Below are positions 44,820-51,177 of a DNA stretch of 64,000 bases, one piece after another. Source of the DNA: Citrobacter koseri ATCC BAA-895 (lineage in GTDB: Bacteria; Pseudomonadota; Gammaproteobacteria; Enterobacterales; Enterobacteriaceae); the NCBI RefSeq assembly GCF_000018045.1, contig NC_009792.1, forward strand, positions 1,054,001 to 1,118,000, given 5' to 3'. Positions within the stretch are counted from its first letter, which is position 1. Each line of letters opens with the position of its first letter. The notes under the pieces were generated by a model that saw only the letters and a list, made by a program, of their open reading frames with translations, was not told the DNA's origin and ran no database searches. Made by a program: the position numbers and the translations under genes.

Positions 44820-44862
44820 AAAAACCGCAAGCCTCATGCAGAGGAACTTGCGGTTTTTTCGT
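44820..44862. terminator. Bidirectional terminator: yebY and SraC
   Basis: The stem AAAACCGCAAG/CTTGCGGTTTT has T-runs on both strands. It ends the yobA operon on plus and provides the expected 3' end of SraC on minus. Confidence 0.9.
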
Positions 44863-44932
44863 TGTTGCGGCTGACAACGGTCGTTTTTTACCGGCCACTT
44901 TCGTCGTGGACTGGAAAACCTGGCGTCGTCAT

Positions 44933-45048
44933 CTATTCTTAAAGGGCAAGGCGACTTAGCCTGCATTAATGCCAACTTTTAGCGCACGGCTCTCTCCCAA
45001 GAGCCATTTCCCTGGACCGAATACAGGAATCGTATTCGGTCTCTTTTT
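44933..45048 (+). ncRNA. sdsR: Small RNA SdsR (RyeB) with its sigma-S promoter
   Basis: The sequence from about 44945 to 45048 is essentially the known SdsR RNA of about 103 bases: GGCAAGGCGACTTAGCCTGC at the 5' end, a CTCTCTCCCAAGAG hairpin and a 3' terminator hairpin GACCGAATAC...GTATTCGGTC with a T-run. A sigma-S type -10, CTATTCT, lies at 44933-44939. SdsR is a stationary-phase Hfq RNA that represses porin and mutS messages in relatives. It is oriented like yebY, as in E. coli. Confidence 0.93.
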
Positions 45049-45086
45049 ATCTGTTTGTTTTGAAGTGTGTTTTCAGATACTAACCC

Positions 45087-45254
45087 GAAACCACACGAAA
45101 GTTACTCGAATTTTCCATATCCTGTCCAAACCATAACATACTCTGTACCGAGTGCGTCCAGGGTTTTTTGATTGGTATGTTAATTTTTGTGCGTCAGAGT
45201 GTCGTGTGAAGCCAGGTTTACATGGATGAACGTTTATGAATCATGCTCGATGAG
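45087..45254. other. A+T-rich gap after SdsR; no gene seen
   Basis: These 168 bases follow the sdsR/sraC locus. Only very short frames are present, and no repeat of the SdsR tail (a possible attachment core) was found nearby. Confidence 0.5.
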
Positions 45255-45434
45255 TTACTCATGCTGTGCACAGAAGGCGTGCAGGATGAGGATGACGGGG
45301 GTAAAAATCAGAGCGACATAAAACAGTATGATCAGTACCGCGTCTAATGCGTGATAATTCAAAATGAAATAGATAACATTCCCAATAGATATCAGGATAA
45401 AGGTGTATTTACTAATAAATAAGCATCTTTTCAT
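45255..45434 (-). CDS. Predicted 59-residue small membrane protein
   Basis: A complete frame starts at ATG 45434 and encodes MKRCLFISKY... ending CAQHE. Two hydrophobic segments, about residues 10-27 (ending ILNY) and 31-53 (AVLIILFYVALIFTPVILIL), predict a two-pass membrane peptide with a basic N-terminus. It begins 21 bases after the stop of the RHH-like gene on the same strand. No clear Shine-Dalgarno sequence precedes it, so it may be poorly or conditionally translated. I do not recognise a homologue. A small toxin of a toxin-antitoxin pair or a regulatory membrane peptide are both possible. Confidence 0.5.
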   Translation of the reverse strand: MKRCLFISKYTFILISIGNVIYFILNYHALDAVLIILFYVALIFTPVILILHAFCAQHE

Positions 45435-45455
45435 TTTGGTCGTAGCTATAAAGAG

Positions 45456-45647
45456 TTAATTTTTGTTTCTATTTACGTCTTTGGGCGTACTGGAATTCAG
45501 GGCTTTTTCACGACATGCTTCTTTTACCCATGCAGAAAAATTGCTGGTTTTTTCCTTCGCCATCACTTGCTCTATTTGTTTCAGCAAACTGTATGAAAAA
45601 CGGATGTTTTTTATCACTGTTTTGCCTGTAAAGTTTTTTATCGACAT
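45456..45647 (-). CDS. Small ribbon-helix-helix-like protein (YlcI/YnfO, DUF3950-like)
   Basis: This 63-residue basic protein reads like a ribbon-helix-helix domain: a strand (VIKNIRFSYS, about 11-20), helix one (LLKQIEQVMAKEK) and helix two beginning NFSAWVKEACREKA. The second-helix pattern resembles the DUF3950/YlcI-YnfO family common in enterobacterial prophages. A consensus FNR box lies 63 bases upstream and a 59-residue membrane peptide follows. Base composition is A+T rich relative to flanking core genes, suggesting acquired DNA. DNA-binding is inferred from fold pattern only. Confidence 0.65.
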   Translation of the reverse strand: MSIKNFTGKTVIKNIRFSYSLLKQIEQVMAKEKTSNFSAWVKEACREKALNSSTPKDVNRNKN

Positions 45648-45709
45648 AAGGTGCTTCTCGCAACTAATTCACATCACTGTTACTTTCGCGTAACTACGCA
45701 TGAAGGGAA

Positions 45710-45723
45710 TTGATTTACATCAA
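45710..45723. promoter_or_regulatory. Consensus FNR box
   Basis: TTGATTTACATCAA is an exact match to TTGAT-N4-ATCAA. The only nearby gene pointing away from it is the minus-strand RHH-like gene starting at 45647, so it probably controls that gene by oxygen. The -10 element was not resolved, so activation versus repression is undecided. Confidence 0.7.
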
Positions 45724-45960
45724 TGAAATCAACGGTGATGACGGCGAGGTTTCCTGGTTGTGAATTGCGTCGCAACAAAGAATGCCTCAGTGATACCACA
45801 TTGAAGAGTGGGGTTGTTCAGTGACTATTCTCTATTTTTTAATGTCTTGAATCTTTTCAAGATGTGCGATAACGATAATCAGATTGATTTTATTGGGTAA
45901 TTCATATTGTGAGGGTAGATATTTATTAATTAATATCCGTGTGTTTTTGGGCTGTTTATA
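45724..45960. other. A+T-rich gap between small pair and TonB receptor; no gene seen
   Basis: About 240 bases of A+T-rich sequence lie between the FNR box and the receptor terminator. No coding frame with recognisable content and no extra repeats were seen. Confidence 0.5.
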
Positions 45961-46010
45961 CTCACAAAAAGATAAGCAAGCGCCGCATACGGAGTGTATG
46001 GACGCTTGCT
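45961..46010 (-). terminator. Terminator of TonB-dependent receptor gene
   Basis: The stem AGCAAGCG/CGCTTGCT, extended by further internal pairs, ends with a T-rich run on the minus strand. It starts 7 bases beyond the receptor stop. Confidence 0.8.
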
Positions 46011-46016
46011 GTATTA

Positions 46017-48104
46017 TTAGAACTGATAGTTTAAAGACATCCAGTAGTTGCGACCTGGAATAACGTATCCGGTCGTTGACTGCGCTGTCTGGAAATAATC
46101 ACCGGCATAGGTGCTGGAACGGCCAGACTGATATAATTTGACGTCGCTAAAGTCTTTATCCAGTACGTTATTGACGGCGGTATTGAGGGTTAAATCTTTA
46201 GTCAGTTTATAAGATAACCCCATATCCAGCACTGTCCATGCTTTTAGATTTGCGCCTTTGTCATCATACACTTTCTGCTGTACCGCACTGAGATTGTCAT
46301 AGGTCTGAGTAAAGCGGGGCGCTTTACCGCGATAGCGGGCGCTTAGCCAGGTATTTAAATCATCTGTCGTCTGCCAGTTAACGCGGGCATTTGCCATATG
46401 TTTTGGTGTATAGCTGAGTGGTGCGCCTTTATTATCTCCATCTTTCTGTTTGCTCTGAGTATAGGTATAGTTGAGCGACAGACTCAAATTATCCAACCAG
46501 AGCGGGAACGATGTTGCAAATTCGACACCATCGGTACGCGCTTTTCCGCTATTGGTATAGCTACTGGTATTGTCATCAATCGAATAAGAAACAATTTTAT
46601 TGCGATATTCAGTGTAGAATCCGGTTATATTGGCATTGAATCCATTGCCATTATCGTAATAAAGTCCGGTTTCATAACTGGTGCTTTCTTCAGGTTTTAA
46701 ATCTGGATTACCGACGGTATTGATTGTTCCCTGACCAGAAACGCCGCTGATGCCATTATGTAACTGGCTAAGAGAAGGCGCTTTATAACCGGTTGTGATT
46801 CCCCCTTTGAGCGTCCATTCATCTGTCATATCCCAGACCAGATAGCCACGAGGACTGAAATGACCGCCGAATACGTCGTTATGTTCATAGCGACTCCCTA
46901 CGGTAAACGCCAGAGAATCCAGGATATGCCACTCATCTTCAAGGTAAGTCGCCCAGCTTTTTTGATGGAACTTTTCACCTGAACTGGCCAGAACGACGCC
47001 ATCTTTCATTCGTGCGTCCCAGTATTCGCCACCCACCGTCAGTAAATGTGATTCTCCCAGCGGTGTGAGAAGCACCGAGTTGAGAATAACATTGGTATTT
47101 TTCAGTTCACGATCGTCACCCGCTCTCCAGGCTTGATCGGGCGTCAGAGCGGAGGAAACCAGCTGCCGTCCTTTATTTTCTGTCTCATTCCAGTTAAGAG
47201 ACGATTTCCATGTACCAAACGTTAAGGCGGTGTCATGTCCTAACGTCACTTTATTGCGCTCATAGCGGAGCGTTTTATCATATCCGCCCGTGAGGCTACC
47301 AAGCTGACCGTCGCTGTTATCATAACGCTGTCGGGATGTGTCGAGATCCATCCATAGCGTATTGTTTGCGCTGGCTTTCCAGTCAAATCTCGCGCCGATG
47401 TTGTAGTTTTGCGACTCAGTGGGATAAGGAACGCGTGTTTCTGCGGTGTCGCTCAGTGATGTAATGCTGGAGCCTTGTCGCTGGGTTGTGCTTCCACGAA
47501 CCTGCATATCCAGCGAGCCAGGAATCAGGGGACCGCTTGACCAGAAATTTGCGGTTGTGCTGTTTCCCCACTTATTACTTTCCTGTAGGTTCACTCCCGT
47601 ATTAATGGCCGTGCTCCACTTATCGGTGCTTTTTTTGGTAATAATATTCACCACGCCGCCAATGGCGTCTGACCCATAAAGCGTAGACATGGGCCCGCGT
47701 ATAACCTCTATACGTTCAATGGCTGAAAGTGGGGGCATAAAACTGGTATTCATTGCAGAAAAGCCATTCGGTGTTACATCCGATGTTCCATTCTGACGAA
47801 TACCGTCAATAAGAATAAGGGTATAACTGGCAGGCATCCCACGAATACTTATTTCAAGCCCCCCTGTTTTTCCGGTACTGCTTTCAACGTCCACTCCCTC
47901 AACGGCCCTGAGAGCATCGCCAAGATCATTATATTTATTGGTCTGTAATTCTTGTTGTGAAATAACAGAAACACTGGCTGCCGCATTGGTGATTTTTTTC
48001 TCGTATCCCGATGCGGTGACGACCATGACATCTTCTGCAAAAACATTAAAACTTGTGGCGCCCAGACAAGATAAGACAAGTGAAGCGAGAGGTTTAATAC
48101 GCAT
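46017..48104 (-). CDS. TonB-dependent outer-membrane siderophore receptor (CirA/IrgA-like)
   Basis: This 695-residue receptor has a signal peptide ending FNVFA (residue 23), then a TonB box (DVMVVTA) at the mature N-terminus. A plug domain follows (RGMPASYTLILIDGIRQ; VIRGPMSTLYGSDAIGGVVNIIT near 140-160), and a 22-strand barrel ends in Phe (SLNYQF). The plug resembles CirA/IrgA catecholate receptors, so catechol-type ferric siderophores are likely; the exact ligand is uncertain. ATG at 48104 with GGAAG upstream is chosen; the longer frame runs through the Fur box. It lies alone between the SdsR region and pphA. Confidence 0.88.
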   Translation of the reverse strand: MRIKPLASLVLSCLGATSFNVFAEDVMVVTASGYEKKITNAAASVSVISQQELQTNKYNDLGDALRAVEGVDVESSTGKTGGLEISIRGMPASYTLILIDGIRQNGTSDVTPNGFSAMNTSFMPPLSAIERIEVIRGPMSTLYGSDAIGGVVNIITKKSTDKWSTAINTGVNLQESNKWGNSTTANFWSSGPLIPGSLDMQVRGSTTQRQGSSITSLSDTAETRVPYPTESQNYNIGARFDWKASANNTLWMDLDTSRQRYDNSDGQLGSLTGGYDKTLRYERNKVTLGHDTALTFGTWKSSLNWNETENKGRQLVSSALTPDQAWRAGDDRELKNTNVILNSVLLTPLGESHLLTVGGEYWDARMKDGVVLASSGEKFHQKSWATYLEDEWHILDSLAFTVGSRYEHNDVFGGHFSPRGYLVWDMTDEWTLKGGITTGYKAPSLSQLHNGISGVSGQGTINTVGNPDLKPEESTSYETGLYYDNGNGFNANITGFYTEYRNKIVSYSIDDNTSSYTNSGKARTDGVEFATSFPLWLDNLSLSLNYTYTQSKQKDGDNKGAPLSYTPKHMANARVNWQTTDDLNTWLSARYRGKAPRFTQTYDNLSAVQQKVYDDKGANLKAWTVLDMGLSYKLTKDLTLNTAVNNVLDKDFSDVKLYQSGRSSTYAGDYFQTAQSTTGYVIPGRNYWMSLNYQF

Positions 48105-48156
48105 TATCGAACTTCCTTTGTTAAAAAAATCAAAGTCAATAAGATAATGCATGAAA

Positions 48157-48181
48157 ATGATAATAAAAATAATTATCATTA
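48157..48181. promoter_or_regulatory. Fur box upstream of TonB receptor
   Basis: The dyad AATGATAAT...ATTATCATT matches the Fur consensus arms around a short A+T core. It is about 53 bases before the receptor start and predicts iron-starvation induction. Confidence 0.82.
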
Positions 48182-48351
48182 CACTTTTACATAAGTTGGC
48201 ATTTATATGATTTTATTGAAATCAACAAGAATTATTGCAGGTTAAATTATTGCTATAAAAATAATTAATGGTCTCAGGAGAGGCGGCCTGCGACTGAAGA
48301 TTTCCTGCTATGGTTAAGTATGTCAGGTTCATTTTTACTGATGGTGAACCA

Positions 48352-49014
48352 ATGAAACAACCGGAAAACGTCTATCAGAAAATTGAGGGGAGTCAGTGGC
48401 GGCATGTCTGGATTGTCGGCGACCTCCACGGCTGTTTTTCGCAGTTGATGGAGAAACTACGACAGTGTCGGTTTGATCCGTGGCAGGATCTGCTGGTGTC
48501 GGTGGGGGATGTGATCGACCGTGGGCCTGACAGCTTGCGGTGTCTGGAACTTCTGCACAAACGGTGGGTGGTCGCCGTCAGAGGGAATCACGAGCAGATG
48601 GCGTTAGACGCGCTGGCCGCCTCGCAGTTGTCGTTATGGTTTATGAACGGCGGCGACTGGTATGCCGCATTGTCGGCAAACCAGCAGCGCCTGGCGAGAA
48701 AGGCGCTCGACGACTGTCAGCATTTACCCTGGATTCTGGAATTGCACTGCCAGAACGGCATGCATGTTGTGGCGCATGCTGATTATCCGCATCAGGTCTA
48801 TGCCTGGCAAAAAGAGGTGGATTTACACCAGGTGCTATGGCGTCGTTCCCGGTTGAGCGAGCGGCATGCGGGTCAGGTAAACGGCATTGCCGGGGCCGAT
48901 CACTTCTGGTTTGGTCATACGCCGCTGCGTCATCGCGTTGATATCGATAATTTGCACTATATTGATACCGGCGCGGTATTTGGCGGGGAACTAACGTTGG
49001 TTCAACTTCAGTAA
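48352..49014 (+). CDS. pphA: Serine/threonine protein phosphatase 1
   Basis: PphA is a PPP-family metallophosphatase linked in E. coli to heat shock and misfolded-protein signalling. The 220-residue protein has the three metal motifs GDLHG (about 24), GDVIDRG (about 54) and GNHEQ (about 83), plus the later His in AHADYPH and FGHTP. ATG at 48352 (MKQPENV) fits homology; a longer frame starts 42 bases earlier. It diverges from the TonB receptor. Confidence 0.94.
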   Translation: MKQPENVYQKIEGSQWRHVWIVGDLHGCFSQLMEKLRQCRFDPWQDLLVSVGDVIDRGPDSLRCLELLHKRWVVAVRGNHEQMALDALAASQLSLWFMNGGDWYAALSANQQRLARKALDDCQHLPWILELHCQNGMHVVAHADYPHQVYAWQKEVDLHQVLWRRSRLSERHAGQVNGIAGADHFWFGHTPLRHRVDIDNLHYIDTGAVFGGELTLVQLQ

Positions 49015-49206
49015 TTAAAAATCACTGTACTGGCGAGCGGGTAGCCAGAAGCCGTCAATAAAGTCTTCGACCGGAAAACAGCCGCCGTGACGAATCCGCT
49101 GGTCGTCCATCGAATACAGGCACTGCTGTTCAGTATTGTAGATATCCACCACAATGTCCTCACAGCCGCCGTCCAGGTAGCAAACAAAAAGTACCAGTGC
49201 GAACAT
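49015..49206 (-). CDS. yebW: Small protein YebW
   Basis: YebW is a 63-residue enterobacterial protein of unknown function, nearly the same as E. coli YebW (FALVLFVCYLDGGCEDIVVD...). It contains four cysteines in a short span, which could bind metal or form disulphides. Its end abuts the end of pphA directly. The gene is on the minus strand behind yebV. Confidence 0.88.
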   Translation of the reverse strand: MFALVLFVCYLDGGCEDIVVDIYNTEQQCLYSMDDQRIRHGGCFPVEDFIDGFWLPARQYSDF

Positions 49207-49279
49207 TCCATCCTCAAATTGTCCTGCCGTATCGATAGTGTAGGAGAGGTTGTCGCAAGGGGGAAAGGGCGAAATAAAT

Positions 49280-49299
49280 AACCCGTCTGGCGACGGGTT
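49280..49299. terminator. Hairpin between yebV and yebW
   Basis: The stem AACCCGTC/GACGGGTT has a four-base loop. A T-run follows only on the plus side, so termination of yebV on minus would be weak. Confidence 0.55.
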
Positions 49300-49308
49300 C
49301 TTTTTGAG

Positions 49309-49545
49309 TCAGGCAAGACGCATGACCCAGGCATCGGACTTACGATCGTAACGGGTGCGGAATAGAACAGAGTGCTCTCCGTTTAAAATGGCGGGAATGC
49401 TGGTTTCATCATCCCAGGCATCCAGTTGCATACATAAATCTGGATCGGATTTACAGGGAATGCTTAACGTTCGGTCCCCCGGCGATTCGCCATGTAACTC
49501 GGCATCGTCGATTTCAAAAGCGCCAATGCGCACACTGGTTTTCAT
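49309..49545 (-). CDS. yebV: Small protein YebV
   Basis: YebV is a 78-residue protein of unknown function conserved in enterobacteria (MKTSVRIGAFEIDDAELHGE). The start at 49545 matches E. coli; an adjacent upstream ATG adds one residue. Two cysteines occur in PCKSDPDLC. It sits between rsmF and yebW on the minus strand. Confidence 0.9.
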   Translation of the reverse strand: MKTSVRIGAFEIDDAELHGESPGDRTLSIPCKSDPDLCMQLDAWDDETSIPAILNGEHSVLFRTRYDRKSDAWVMRLA

Positions 49546-49661
49546 CATCGTGCTCTCCGTTAGTTCGCTGATTGTGGTACGACCAGTTTGATCGCCCAAA
49601 TTTCAGCGTAGCCAACTTCAGCAAAAGCGCCAGTAAAAAAGTGCGCTATTTTTGACCGCTT

Positions 49662-51101
49662 TCAGTCGTTACCAGTAAAGAGTTTGCCATCGCGAACCAG
49701 TTCGCGTGGATAACTGTTCTTCAACCGGGAACCAATCCGTTTCGCCAGACCAATGGGCTGATGCTGGAACGTGACCAGCACATCATCGGCAGACGGCGCG
49801 GTTTGCGGGTAAACATCCCGCCCCCGATACCACTCTTCTGCCTCCTGATGAGACAGCTCGAATGCGTTGGCATGATGTGGATCGGCGAGGGCGATCACCG
49901 CTTCATGCTGCCAGCGATAACCTTTATTATGGCTTTCCGCCAGTTTTATGCCCAGGCGGGAAAAGCGGACTTTTCCGATCAGCGCTTCAATCTCTGCCGG
50001 GAATAACCACACCTCTTTATCTCGCTGCCAGAGGTGCAGGTTTTCTCCCCACTGAAGTCCACTGGCGTTAGCCGCCTGAGTGATTTGCGTCGCCTCACGC
50101 CCCTTCATCGGCGCGAACGGAAACTTGCCGACCTTATAGCCAGGCGCGGGAAGCGGGGGAATGGCTGCGGTTTTACGCAAACGGGCGACAAAGAAACCTT
50201 CGCAGTCGTAAATCTGCGGGAAAACGTGTAAGAAGCCCTCTGCCGTCAGCGCGCGCTCCGCCCCCGGGAACAGATCGCCTAAAGGCAAAAATTCAACCGC
50301 TTCCGGGTAGGTCTCTTTCAGCCACAAGCAGACGGACTCATTCTCCTCGCGATTTAGCGTGCAGGTGGAGTAGACCAGCGTACCGCCAGGGCGCAGCGCG
50401 TGAAATGCGCTGTCGATTAGTTCCCGCTGTGTGGCAGCAATATCCAGGTTGCTTTCGACAGACCAGTTTTTAAGCGCGTCGGGATCTTTGCGCACCACGC
50501 CTTCACCTGAACAGGGCGCGTCCAGCAAGATAGCGTCGAATGTCTCCGGGAGCGCGGCGCCGAAGACGCGGCCATCAAAATGGGTCAGGGCAACATTACT
50601 GATCCCACAGCGGCTGATGTTGGCGTGCAGCACTTTGACCCGGCTGGCGGAGAATTCATTCGCCAGAATGGCGCCCTGATTATTCATCCGCGCGGCGATC
50701 TGGGTGGTTTTCGAACCCGGCGCGGCAGCAACATCCATAATGCGTTCCGGCGTATTCCCTTCAGCAAACAGCGCGGCGACCGGCAACATTGAGCTGGCTT
50801 CCTGAATATAAAACAGGCCGCTCAGATGTTCGGCGGTGCTGCCCAGCGGCAACGACTCTTCATCATCGCGTTCGATCCAGAAACCTTCCTCGCACCAGGG
50901 AACAGGCGTCAGCGACCAGCCATAGGGCGCCGTCAGGGCAAGAAAGTCGGTCACAGAAATTTTTAGCGTATTCACGCGAATGCTGCGACGTAACGGGCGC
51001 TGGCAGGCGGCGAGGAAATCGTCAAAAGAGAGTGTCGAAGGCATTGCTTCGCGCATTTGCGTCAGAAAGGCATCAGGGAAATAAACAGCGTGTTGAGCCA
51101 C
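49662..51101 (-). CDS. rsmF: 16S rRNA m5C1407 methyltransferase
   Basis: RsmF methylates C1407 of 16S rRNA. The 479-residue enzyme has the SAM region MDVAAAPGSKTTQIAARM and two active-site cysteines in LDAPCSGEG and STCTLN, typical of RNA m5C methyltransferases, followed by a C-terminal PUA-like domain. The start is a GTG at 51101, chosen by homology; the open frame extends upstream without support. It is downstream of letB on the minus strand. Confidence 0.95.
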   Translation of the reverse strand: MAQHAVYFPDAFLTQMREAMPSTLSFDDFLAACQRPLRRSIRVNTLKISVTDFLALTAPYGWSLTPVPWCEEGFWIERDDEESLPLGSTAEHLSGLFYIQEASSMLPVAALFAEGNTPERIMDVAAAPGSKTTQIAARMNNQGAILANEFSASRVKVLHANISRCGISNVALTHFDGRVFGAALPETFDAILLDAPCSGEGVVRKDPDALKNWSVESNLDIAATQRELIDSAFHALRPGGTLVYSTCTLNREENESVCLWLKETYPEAVEFLPLGDLFPGAERALTAEGFLHVFPQIYDCEGFFVARLRKTAAIPPLPAPGYKVGKFPFAPMKGREATQITQAANASGLQWGENLHLWQRDKEVWLFPAEIEALIGKVRFSRLGIKLAESHNKGYRWQHEAVIALADPHHANAFELSHQEAEEWYRGRDVYPQTAPSADDVLVTFQHQPIGLAKRIGSRLKNSYPRELVRDGKLFTGND

Positions 51102-51177
51102 TTGGGTACCACCGGCAATAAAACAGGCGCGCAGTGTAGCATAAATGCTCCGGCGCGAGCACGCCGGAGCGGGGGAG

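Larger units (their letters stand above)
44820..45086 (-). ncRNA. sraC: Antisense small RNA SraC (RyeA), approximate ends
   Basis: In E. coli and Salmonella a longer RNA is made opposite SdsR and base-pairs with it along its whole length. Here the minus strand offers a good intrinsic terminator at 44820-44862, which fits the expected 3' end. The 5' end near 45086 is carried over from the E. coli layout, not read from a clear promoter. Confidence 0.6.

Noticed and set aside
44790..44975. 61-codon minus-strand frame after yebY
   Set aside because: It runs through the SraC/SdsR RNA genes and their terminator.
44945..46016. Prophage attachment site duplicating the SdsR 3' end
   Set aside because: No second copy of the SdsR tail was found near the receptor gene or pphA, and no integrase is present.
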